Below are positions 6,925 through 12,641 of a DNA stretch of 12,641 nt, piece by piece (the stretch's first letter is position 1; every line of letters starts with the position of its first letter). The stretch is taken from the NCBI GenBank assembly GCA_938008005.1, contig CALLLZ010000115.1, forward strand, positions 1-12,641. Direction: 5' to 3'. A model generated the notes under the pieces. It searched no databases, was not told where the DNA came from, and was given only the letters and a program-made list of their open reading frames with translations. The position numbers and the translations under genes were made by a program. The stretch comes from an uncultured Marinicella sp. Lineage in GTDB: Bacteria > Pseudomonadota > Gammaproteobacteria > Xanthomonadales > Marinicellaceae.

Positions 6925-8321
6925 GAGGCCTCCTGTTGAGTTGTTTGTGATTGGGCGTTATTTGTGGTGATAAAACCGGCCAAAGCACTGTGAGCAACAG
7001 TGGCCGGTGATGCCAGGTGGGTGATGCTGCCAGTGCCTTGGCGGCCAATGAAATTCCGATTGGTGGTGCTAATACATCTCGACCCAGATGGTACTTTGTC
7101 ATCGTTCATACCTAAGCACATGGAACAACCAGGCATTCTGAAATCAGCGCCGGCTTGTTTAAATATGATCTCGAGGCCTTCATCTTTGGCTTGTTGCATA
7201 ACCTGCTCTGAGCCAGGAACTATATACATGGTGACATGAGGAGCAATTTGTTGATTGTTTAAAATTTCAGCAACGACTCGTAAGTCTTCGATTCTGCCAT
7301 TGGTACATGAACCGACAAAAGCCCAGTCGATATTTGTGCCTGCGAGTTCTTGCTCAGCTTGAAGTTGAACATAATCTAAGGAGTCGGTATTGTGATTCGA
7401 CCTGCTTGGGATGATTTCGTTGATTTGAATGGCTTGTTCTGGATTGGTTCCCCAACTGACCATCGGTTTTAACTGATCAATGTTCAGTTCAACGATTTGG
7501 TCATAACAACAATCAGCATCACTGCATAAAGATTTCCAATGTTTAATTGCTTGTTGCCATTCAGAGTTTTTCGGTGCATAAGTCCTGCCTTTGATATAAC
7601 GATATGTTGTTTCATCTGGAGCTATCAAACCAGCGATCGCACCACATTCAATACTCATATTGCATAAAGTCATGCGCTGTTCCATAGTAAGGTCTCTAAC
7701 AGCCGATCCGGTGTATTCAATCACATGACCTGTTGCGCCACCAATACCAATTTGGGCAATTAAAAACATGATCATGTCTTTGGCGAAAACATCCTCGGCA
7801 AGTGTGCCAGAAAAATTAACTTGCATCACTTTGGGTTGATTCATTAGGATCGCACCCGCGGCAAACACTTGAGTAAGCGTTGAAGTACCAATGCCAAAGG
7901 CCAGCGTGCCAAAAGCCCCATGAGTTGCGGTGTGTGAGTCGCCACAAACCAAGGTCATGCCAGGTTGAGTGATTCCGAGTTCTGGTCCAATTACATGGAC
8001 AATGCCTTGGTGTTGACTGCCAACATCACAAATTGGGATGCCATGTTTTTTACAATTATGGCGTAATAAATCAATTTGATTTTTAGCCGTTAGGTCAAAA
8101 ATTTCATGGCGATTTTTACGCGTTGGTATGCTGTGATCTACGGTTGCAAGAAATGCATTGGGGTTATGTATTGTCAAGCCTTGGTCTTCGATCATTTTGA
8201 AGGCTTGAGCAGAAGTCACCTCATGTAACAGAGCAAAGTCAATGGCTAACACATCTGGAAACCCTGCTTTTTCTTTAACAACGTGTTGTTGCCATATTTT
8301 TTCTACTATATTTCTTTTCAT
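6921..8321 (-). CDS. leuC: 3-isopropylmalate dehydratase, large subunit
   Basis: This is the iron-sulfur subunit of isopropylmalate isomerase, 466 residues as usual. Motifs in order are VDHSIPTRKN (61-70), CGDSHTATHGAFGTLAFGIGTS (in parts 126-147), VGSCTNGRIEDL (336-347), PGCSMCLGMN (397-406) and SGSRCISTTNRNF (412-424). The [4Fe-4S] cluster cysteines are C339, C399 and C402, with the same spacing as in the Escherichia coli enzyme. R423 and the GRQG segment are part of the substrate pocket in aconitase relatives. The start has a purine-rich site (AAGGGGAAGAG) just upstream, and only 15 bp separate it from the leuA stop, so leuA and leuC are co-transcribed. Confidence 0.97.
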   Translation of the reverse strand: MKRNIVEKIWQQHVVKEKAGFPDVLAIDFALLHEVTSAQAFKMIEDQGLTIHNPNAFLATVDHSIPTRKNRHEIFDLTAKNQIDLLRHNCKKHGIPICDVGSQHQGIVHVIGPELGITQPGMTLVCGDSHTATHGAFGTLAFGIGTSTLTQVFAAGAILMNQPKVMQVNFSGTLAEDVFAKDMIMFLIAQIGIGGATGHVIEYTGSAVRDLTMEQRMTLCNMSIECGAIAGLIAPDETTYRYIKGRTYAPKNSEWQQAIKHWKSLCSDADCCYDQIVELNIDQLKPMVSWGTNPEQAIQINEIIPSRSNHNTDSLDYVQLQAEQELAGTNIDWAFVGSCTNGRIEDLRVVAEILNNQQIAPHVTMYIVPGSEQVMQQAKDEGLEIIFKQAGADFRMPGCSMCLGMNDDKVPSGSRCISTTNRNFIGRQGTGSITHLASPATVAHSALAGFITTNNAQSQTTQQEAS

Positions 8322-8336
8322 ATCATTCTCTTCCCC

Positions 8337-9965
8337 TTAATCTCTCAGGCCAACGGCTGTATGAGGTGTTGTTGTGATTTGCGTGGCATAATTTTTTTCT
8401 ATCAATAAGTGGTTATAAGCATCGACCAAAGCTTTAAGTGCTGCAGATTCGATGTCTCTGTGTTGGGCTTTGCCCTGAAAGAAATCATTATCAGCGACAA
8501 TGCTGATGGTGGCATGGGCTTGTGCATGTCGTCCAGGTTCTTTTGATTCACTGCGGTAGGATTGGATTTTGAAGGGCACAAAGTTATCAGTTAAAAAGCG
8601 GTGCAATGCGGTGGTTGCAGTGTCATTATCTTTACAAATCAAATCAATTTGTTGCTCTTGATTGAACACATTGGCTTGCATGGTGAAGTGTCTTTCTCCT
8701 TTGATCTTTTCAAAATTGATTTTGTTGACTTTAATGGGCGCACGATAAGCGAAATAAGCTTGCATGAACTCTTTGTCAGTCAGACCTTTTCTGCGATTGG
8801 TGTGGAAATCTTTGATGAATTGTGTAATTTGTTGTCGTTCGTTGTGATCACATATATAACCATGTTTGTGAATAATGGATTGGGCGTGGTTACTGCCGCT
8901 CAATGGACCAAATACGAAAGATATGTTTTGTCCAACATCACTGGGTTTGAATGGTTGATATACATGGGCATTTTTCAAAATGGCATTGGTGTGGCCGCCT
9001 GATGAATGTTTGGCGGCGTTGTCTCCACTGATGGGCCAGTGGGGTTGTCGAGGTAGCATGTGTTGGCCAACAAAGTCAGAAATTTGTCTGATGTGTTTAG
9101 GAAGACATTGGGTTTGGCATTGCCTGAGCTCTGGAGATGTTTGGTTGGTTTGACCAAATGTTTTTATATACATAATACATTGCTCCAATGAAACATTGCC
9201 GGCTCGTTCTCCAATACCATTGAAACAGCCTTCAACTTGAGTGGCTGGACCTTGAAAAACTGCTCGCATGCTGTTGTCCAATGCCAAGCCAAAGTCATTG
9301 TGACAATGCACCGACCATGTGATTTCTTTACTTGGGAACCTGGCTTTCATGATGGTGGCATGTTCATTCATGTGGTTAATGAAGTAATCATCGCCTTCTA
9401 AGTAACAAGCACGGCCAATGGTGTCAGGACAATTAATGGTAGTGGCTCCAGCCGCAATGGCCGCACTGATGACATCAGTGGTAAAGTCAAAATTTGTACC
9501 CATTTGTGAATAAGCTTCTGGGCTGAATTCGACTTCTAAACCTGCGGATATAGCCAGTTGAGTCATACTTTGAATGTCTTTCAATATCTGAGATCTGTCA
9601 CTGGCGTAGTTACCCAGTGAGGCTTGCATTAATTCAGGTGCGACCGGCAAATAAAGATGCAAGATAGCACGGCCAGAAGGTATTAATGGTTCGAGCGACT
9701 GTATAGTTTGTTTAACTTGATCTTCGCGAAGTTGGCTTAAAGCAGCCACTTTAGGGCTATGGGCTTGTTGAGCATACATCTTGGCGATTTGGTTAACAAT
9801 TTTGAAGTCTTCAGCGCTGGCACTTGGAAAGCCAGCCTCTAAAATATCGATGTTAATTTTACTGGCCAACTGTGCATATTCAATGTTTTTGGTGTAACTC
9901 ATACCTGCACCAGGACATTGTTGACCGTCTCTTAAAGTGGTATCAAAAATTTTAATGTGTTTCAT
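8337..9965 (-). CDS. leuA: 2-isopropylmalate synthase
   Basis: LeuA condenses acetyl-CoA with 2-ketoisovalerate, the committed step of leucine synthesis. From ATG 9965 the protein is 542 residues: a TIM-barrel catalytic domain (FDTTLRDGQQ 7-16; metal ligands D13, H220 and H222 in HCHNDFGLAL; NGIGERAGN 249-257), a linker domain, and a C-terminal regulatory domain (about 410-530) that normally binds leucine. The stretch ISGDNAAKHSSGGHTNAIL (312-330) and the following FGPLSGSNHA (352-361) differ from the common LeuA wording (NAFAHSSGIH, then SGRAAVKHR), so it belongs to a divergent subgroup. A GTG at 10040 would add 25 hydrophobic residues in frame; I reject it because the family begins just before FDTTLRDG and the extra DNA forms leader structure. 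The ribosome site at 9965 is poor; a 5-codon frame (ATG at 9979) ends in TGA overlapping this ATG and could couple translation. It is the first enzyme gene of the operon. Confidence 0.93.
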   Translation of the reverse strand: MKHIKIFDTTLRDGQQCPGAGMSYTKNIEYAQLASKINIDILEAGFPSASAEDFKIVNQIAKMYAQQAHSPKVAALSQLREDQVKQTIQSLEPLIPSGRAILHLYLPVAPELMQASLGNYASDRSQILKDIQSMTQLAISAGLEVEFSPEAYSQMGTNFDFTTDVISAAIAAGATTINCPDTIGRACYLEGDDYFINHMNEHATIMKARFPSKEITWSVHCHNDFGLALDNSMRAVFQGPATQVEGCFNGIGERAGNVSLEQCIMYIKTFGQTNQTSPELRQCQTQCLPKHIRQISDFVGQHMLPRQPHWPISGDNAAKHSSGGHTNAILKNAHVYQPFKPSDVGQNISFVFGPLSGSNHAQSIIHKHGYICDHNERQQITQFIKDFHTNRRKGLTDKEFMQAYFAYRAPIKVNKINFEKIKGERHFTMQANVFNQEQQIDLICKDNDTATTALHRFLTDNFVPFKIQSYRSESKEPGRHAQAHATISIVADNDFFQGKAQHRDIESAALKALVDAYNHLLIEKNYATQITTTPHTAVGLRD

Positions 9966-10120
9966 TTTTCTGTACTCATATGACGTAAATAGCAGGTACA
10001 GAACGGCTGTACCCAAAGAACATATCTTCGAATGCTTCACGTCAGTTAAATTGTGATTTGGTATTTGTTCTGAAAATCAATGATTGATTTTCAAAACAGA
10101 TCTAAGTGATTGATTCGAAG
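9966..10120 (-). promoter_or_regulatory. leu leader RNA region between leuL and leuA: alternative stems
   Basis: This untranslated stretch can form several structures in minus-strand RNA. A 15-bp AU-rich hairpin uses arms 10084-10098 and 10066-10080 with a 3-nt loop and one G-U pair. A long-range 8-bp pairing joins CTTCGAAT, directly after the leuL stop (10120-10113), to ATTCGAAG (10033-10026). A compact hairpin GGTACAG/CTGTACC (10013-10007 with 10001-9995) lies just before leuA. AATCAA at 10115-10110 can pair either with TTGATT at the end of leuL (10135-10130) or with TTGATT in the hairpin arm (10080-10075), so the pairings exclude each other. No stem is followed by a U-run. Confidence 0.5.
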
Positions 10121-10252
10121 TTAAATTCTAATCAAGAGGAGGAGATTGAGGAGCGCGCTAATTGAGGTGTTATTGGTCAAGGTATTGGATCTTTGATGGA
10201 TACTGTGTACGTCTTGTCGATGGTTTATATAAACGCTTACTTGCCGTTTCAT
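10121..10252 (-). CDS. leuL: Leucine-rich leader peptide of the leuACDB operon (leuL-type)
   Basis: This is a 43-codon frame, too short for usual gene callers. The ATG at 10252 has a perfect AGGAG ribosome site (10260-10264) with a 7-nt spacer, as good as any in the window. The first 33 residues are polar and not leucine-rich. The end reads ALLNLLLLIRI, with six leucine codons in seven (CTC CTC AAT CTC CTC CTC TTG, 10153-10133), then the stop. It resembles the Leu-run leader peptides that sense leucyl-tRNA supply before leu operons in enterobacteria, but it is longer than the 28-residue E. coli LeuL and has no clear sequence similarity apart from the Leu run. Its job is inferred to be ribosome stalling at the Leu codons when leucine is scarce, changing the folding of the RNA before leuA. 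Translated from the sequence by hand. Confidence 0.85.
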   Translation of the reverse strand: MKRQVSVYINHRQDVHSIHQRSNTLTNNTSISALLNLLLLIRI

Positions 10253-10297
10253 GGCAGTGCTCCTGTGTATAAAAAATATTAAAAAATTAATCTTGAA

Positions 10298-10326
10298 ATT
10301 ATAAAAAAATCAACGCCTTTTTCTAA
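10298..10326 (-). promoter_or_regulatory. Predicted promoter of leuL-leuACDB
   Basis: A perfect TATAAT -10 box (10303-10298 on the minus strand) lies 17 bp after a weak -35 match, TTAGAA (10326-10321). The expected RNA start near 10290 gives about 38 nt before the leuL ATG. The surroundings are A/T-rich. No other -10 of this quality lies between here and leuL. Confidence 0.5.
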
Positions 10327-10343
10327 GCTAACATATGACTTGT

Positions 10344-10363
10344 AAAAAAAGAAAGCTTTTTTT
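10344..10363. other. A/T-tract dyad between the two divergent promoters
   Basis: AAAAAAAG (10344-10351) and CTTTTTTT (10356-10363) form an 8-bp inverted repeat with a 4-bp spacer. It sits upstream of the leuL promoter in the middle of the divergent region. Only one base pair is G-C, so I do not read it as a terminator; a bent-DNA or UP-like element is possible. The rest of the 10330-10490 stretch shows no gene. Confidence 0.3.
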
Positions 10364-10488
10364 TATAGATCAAAAACGTATATGAAAATAGTTTGAAATA
10401 AATGTTGACATTCAAAATTAGTTGCAACAACATATGCCGAAACAAACTAAAATTTTTTCATCAAAAAATTTGAGAAAAGTAATATTTA

Positions 10489-10518
10489 TTAACCGAAAAA
10501 AATATACCAAGATATAAA
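10489..10518 (+). promoter_or_regulatory. Predicted promoter of ilvL-ilvED
   Basis: TTAACC (10489-10494, 4/6 match to TTGACA) and TATAAA (10513-10518, 5/6 match to TATAAT) are separated by 18 bp. The RNA would start near 10525, about 13 nt before the leader ATG. A perfect TTGACA at 10405-10410 lies further upstream but has only a poor -10 partner. Confidence 0.35.
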
Positions 10519-10537
10519 TTATACAGAAAAACTTAAC

Positions 10538-10615
10538 ATGAATTTATTTGCCAACTTAAACCTCATTAACCTCGTCGTAGTCATTCTCGTGATTATCGGC
10601 CCACGTGTGTGGTGA
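10538..10615 (+). CDS. ilvL: Ile/Val/Leu-rich leader peptide of the ilvED operon (ilvL-type)
   Basis: This is a 25-codon frame. The product contains 5 Leu, 5 Val and 4 Ile (14 of 25), with a run VVVILVII followed by GPRVW and the TGA stop at 10613-10615. This is strikingly like the E. coli IlvL leader, which has a V/I run followed by prolines. The ribosome site is weak (only AGAAAA upstream), so initiation may be modest. The stop codon lies in the segment that acts as RNA arm 2 of the attenuator that follows. The role is inferred from composition, position and the downstream terminator: stalling at Val, Ile or Leu codons when their charged tRNAs are short allows read-through into ilvE and ilvD. 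Translated from the sequence by hand. Confidence 0.9.
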   Translation: MNLFANLNLINLVVVILVIIGPRVW

Positions 10616-10660
10616 GTTCGGCAAACAATTGGTAACCCCAAAAAAAAGCCCTTCTCACCA
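10601..10660 (+). promoter_or_regulatory. ilv attenuator: pause stem and antiterminator arms
   Basis: Arm 1 CCAC (10601-10604) can pair with GTGG (10609-10612) over a 4-nt loop, covering the end of the leader peptide gene; at 4 bp this is the weakest part of the model. Arm 2 TGGTGAG (10610-10616), which contains the leader stop, is perfectly complementary to CTCACCA (10654-10660), the loop and stem edge of the terminator hairpin. Arms 1:2 and 2:3 share 10610-10612 and so exclude each other; 2:3 breaks the terminator. A ribosome stalled in the Val/Ile/Leu run would mask arm 1 and favour 2:3. Confidence 0.75.
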
Positions 10661-10677
10661 AGAAGGGCTTTTTTTTT
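10640..10677 (+). terminator. ilv attenuator: intrinsic terminator before ilvE
   Basis: AGCCCTTCT (10647-10655) pairs perfectly with AGAAGGGCT (10661-10669) around the loop CACCA. Up to seven further A-T pairs extend the stem, and nine T's (10669-10677) follow. It lies between the leader peptide and ilvE, with only about 40 bp left to the ilvE start, so it must be a conditional terminator rather than the end of an upstream operon. Confidence 0.95.
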
Positions 10678-10716
10678 GAGGATTTTTTTTAATCACCAGA
10701 AAACAGAGCTAAAAAA

Positions 10717-11613
10717 ATGTACTACGATGACAATACAGTGATTTATTTGAACGGCGAATGGCAAAGGGCTACATCTGCTAAAACCGGTTTATACCAACAA
10801 TCATTTCATTATGGCAATGGCGTCTTTGAAGGGATCCGTTCCTACGCCACCGACCAAGGTACACAAATTCTCAGGGCAAAAGCTCATTTCGAAAGGTTAT
10901 TGTATTCGGCTAAGACCATGCATATAGAAATCAATCACAGTGTGGATGAGATGATTGAATTTAGTTATCAATTATTGGCAAAGAATAATTTGCAAGACGC
11001 ATATATCCGTCCTTTGGTCTATACCGATGAAAAACTGGGTTTACAAGCAGAAAGCCAATCGAATTTATTCCTATGTGCTTGGGACTGGAGTCAATATTTT
11101 GATGCCGGTGCATTGAAGTTGAAAGTATCACCTTATTGCAGACCTGATCCGAAGTCTTGCCATGTGGATGCCAAAGTTTCCGGACACTATGTCAATTCAA
11201 TCCTGGCGATGAAAGATGCCCATGTTTCAGGTTTTGATGATGCATTGTTGTTAGATCAAAAAGGTTATGTGGCTGAAGCCAGTGGTGCCAATATATTTGT
11301 GCAAAAAGACGGTGTTCTTTACACCCCGCCTAAAGGCAATATTTTACCGGGTATTACCCGAACTATCGTGATGGAACTGTGCGTTGCCAATGGTATTGAA
11401 GTGGTGGAAAAACTGTTTAAACCAGAAGATGTTTACTCAGCTGAAGGCGCATTCTTAACGGGTACTGCGGTTGAAATCAAAGCAATTGGATCAGTGAATG
11501 AAAAACCTTTTAGCCATGTTTGGGGTGATACATTTGGTGCGATATTGAAACAACAGTTTCATCAAACTGTCAGGAATCAAAAAGTTAACCATCGAAAAGT
11601 CAGAGCAGCCTGA
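10717..11613 (+). CDS. ilvE: Branched-chain amino acid aminotransferase
   Basis: This is a PLP-dependent fold-type IV transaminase that interconverts Leu, Ile and Val with their 2-keto acids using glutamate. The length of 298 residues is normal. Visible motifs are FHYGNGVFEGIRSY (30-43), the catalytic lysine K153 in VDAKVSGHYVNSILA (150-164), EASGANIFV (187-195) with the conserved Glu of the PLP pyridine contact, the phosphate-binding LPGITRTIV (210-218) and FLTGTAVEI (246-254). D-amino acid transaminases and ADC lyases share the fold, but the context of leu and ilvD and the GVFEGIR motif favour IlvE. The ATG at 10717 has a modest AGAG site (10705-10708). Expression is expected to depend on read-through of the attenuator immediately upstream. 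Its stop overlaps the ilvD start (TGATG). Confidence 0.95.
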   Translation: MYYDDNTVIYLNGEWQRATSAKTGLYQQSFHYGNGVFEGIRSYATDQGTQILRAKAHFERLLYSAKTMHIEINHSVDEMIEFSYQLLAKNNLQDAYIRPLVYTDEKLGLQAESQSNLFLCAWDWSQYFDAGALKLKVSPYCRPDPKSCHVDAKVSGHYVNSILAMKDAHVSGFDDALLLDQKGYVAEASGANIFVQKDGVLYTPPKGNILPGITRTIVMELCVANGIEVVEKLFKPEDVYSAEGAFLTGTAVEIKAIGSVNEKPFSHVWGDTFGAILKQQFHQTVRNQKVNHRKVRAA

Positions 11614-12641
11614 TGGATAAGCAAAAACAATTGAACCCATATTCACGTGCTGTGACCCAAGATGATTCGCAGCCAGCTGCCAAAGCCATGCTACATGCCA
11701 TCGGTTTAAGTACCGCACAATTGAATCAGCCTTTTGTGGGGATTGCTTCAACAGGATATGAAGGTAATCCATGCAATATGCATTTGAACGATTTGGCAAA
11801 AAACATCAAACAAGCAGTGATTAAATATCCATTGAATGGTTTGATCTTTAATACGATTGGTATCTCTGATGGTATATCAATGGGTACCAATGGTATGCAT
11901 TACTCATTGCCATCCCGAGATTTAATTGCTGATTCAATGGAAATGGTGGTCGCTGGTATGCACTACGATGCGGTTATAACAGTTGTCGGTTGTGATAAAA
12001 ATATGCCAGGTGCAATGATGGCTATGTTGCGATTGAATCGTCCTGCTTTACTGGTGTATGGCGGCACCATTGCAGCCGGTTGTCATGCCGGAAAAAAACT
12101 CGACGTGGTCTCTGCATTTGAGGCTTGGGGTGAAAAGGTCAGTGGTCAAATCAATGAGTCAGATTACCAACAAGTGATTCAAAAAGCCTGCCCTGGTGCA
12201 GGTGCTTGTGGTGGTATGTACACGGCCAACACCATGGCAGCTGCCATCGAAGCCATGGGTATGAGCCTGCCCTATTCATCATCTAACCCTGCCATCAGCC
12301 AAGATAAATGGGATGAAATGTCACAAGTGGCCGATGCCATGAACGGCTTGATTCAGAAAGGTTTGAAGCCTCGTGATATTGTTACCAAAGCGGCCATACT
12401 CAATGCTTTTAAATTAGTGACTGTTTTGGGCGGATCCACCAATGCGGTGTTACATTTTTTGGCCATTGCTGATGCGGGGGACATCGATTTATCATTACAA
12501 GACTTCCAAACCATCAGTGAAAAAACTCCATTTTTGGCTGACTTGAAGCCAAGTGGTCAATATTTGATGGAGGACCTGCATCAAGTGGGTGGTGTGCCAG
12601 CGGTGATGAAATACATGTTAGAAATGGGTTGGTTGGATGGC
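11613..12641 (+). CDS. ilvD: Dihydroxyacid dehydratase, N-terminal part
   Basis: IlvD dehydrates 2,3-dihydroxy-isovalerate and 2,3-dihydroxy-3-methylvalerate to the keto acids that feed IlvE and LeuA. The first 343 codons are present and intact; the gene runs off the right edge (full length is probably about 560). Cysteines C54 (GNPCNMHL), C127 (VVGCDKNMPG) and C199 (GAGACGGMYTANTM) are spaced 73 and 72 apart, as in the plant [2Fe-2S] enzyme (C66, C139, C211 from memory), so this is the short, three-cysteine type and not the E. coli-like one. D128 and K129 flank the metal site. The ATG overlaps the ilvE stop by one base (TGATG), which indicates coupled translation in one operon. Edd (phosphogluconate dehydratase) is a relative, but NPCNMHL and the context favour IlvD. 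Confidence 0.95.
   Translation, partial: MDKQKQLNPYSRAVTQDDSQPAAKAMLHAIGLSTAQLNQPFVGIASTGYEGNPCNMHLNDLAKNIKQAVIKYPLNGLIFNTIGISDGISMGTNGMHYSLPSRDLIADSMEMVVAGMHYDAVITVVGCDKNMPGAMMAMLRLNRPALLVYGGTIAAGCHAGKKLDVVSAFEAWGEKVSGQINESDYQQVIQKACPGAGACGGMYTANTMAAAIEAMGMSLPYSSSNPAISQDKWDEMSQVADAMNGLIQKGLKPRDIVTKAAILNAFKLVTVLGGSTNAVLHFLAIADAGDIDLSLQDFQTISEKTPFLADLKPSGQYLMEDLHQVGGVPAVMKYMLEMGWLDG

Noticed and set aside
8601..9002. 133-codon plus-strand frame antisense to leuA
   Set aside because: Shadow of the leuA reading frame; it has no ribosome site or recognisable motif, whereas leuA is unambiguous.
9966..10040. N-terminal extension of LeuA by 25 residues from GTG 10040
   Set aside because: No ribosome site before the GTG, the extension is hydrophobic and not part of the LeuA family, and the DNA carries inverted repeats of the leader. 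ATG 9965 sits right before the conserved start of the barrel.
10344..10363. Poly-A/poly-T dyad as an intrinsic terminator
   Set aside because: The stem has only one G-C pair and lies upstream of both divergent promoters, where no transcript needs to end.
10405..10436. Perfect TTGACA as the -35 of the ilv promoter
   Set aside because: At 17 bp the -10 would be CAACAT (3/6); the better-looking CATATG is 20 bp away. The promoter nearer the leader ATG fits better, although a second start here is not excluded.
1..12641. Mobile elements, CRISPR arrays, tRNA or rRNA genes, defence system
   Set aside because: No transposase or integrase motifs, no regularly spaced repeats, no tRNA-like cloverleaf and no defence-gene signatures were seen on either strand.

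Overview
This is a stretch of an AT-rich bacterial chromosome, most likely a marine-type gammaproteobacterium. The biosynthetic enzymes are proteobacterial in style, coding is dense, and no mobile element, rRNA, tRNA or CRISPR array is visible. The C-terminal tail ending in GFE on the secreted protein at 1879-3009 recalls proteins of Marinicella and xanthomonad relatives. That placement is from memory and is only suggestive.

The left part (1-5167) holds mostly unrelated single genes: the start of an NAD-dependent epimerase/reductase (minus, runs off the window), a NorM-type MATE efflux pump (plus), a secreted PEBP-like/spondin_N two-domain protein (minus), a DUF1203 protein (plus), a four-helix membrane protein (minus) divergent from an HxlR-family regulator (plus), and a small four-cysteine exported protein (plus). 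Hairpin terminators sit between the convergent pairs. The HxlR gene has a perfect dyad over its promoter and appears to give a leaderless mRNA.

The right part (5174-12641) is a two-headed branched-chain amino acid locus. On the minus strand, leuA-leuC-leuD-leuB encodes the complete leucine branch from 2-ketoisovalerate to 2-ketoisocaproate; leuC/leuD and leuD/leuB overlap by 4 bp. On the plus strand, ilvE and ilvD (ilvD cut by the window edge) encode the transaminase and dihydroxyacid dehydratase shared by the Ile, Val and Leu pathways. LeuA uses the ketoisovalerate made by IlvD, and IlvE converts the LeuB product to leucine, so the two operons form one pathway.

The 750-bp gap between the operons carries two previously unlisted short genes, one for each direction. 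A 43-codon leader (here called leuL, 10121-10252, minus) has an AGGAG ribosome site and six Leu codons within seven near its end. A 25-codon leader (ilvL, 10538-10615, plus) is 14/25 Leu/Val/Ile and is followed by a textbook terminator with a mutually exclusive 7-bp antiterminator pairing. The ilv side therefore looks like classical transcription attenuation. The leu side has the leader and foldable RNA but no recognisable intrinsic terminator, so its mechanism is open. The main points of interest are this paired leader system, the PEBP-spondin fusion, and the HxlR intergenic region.
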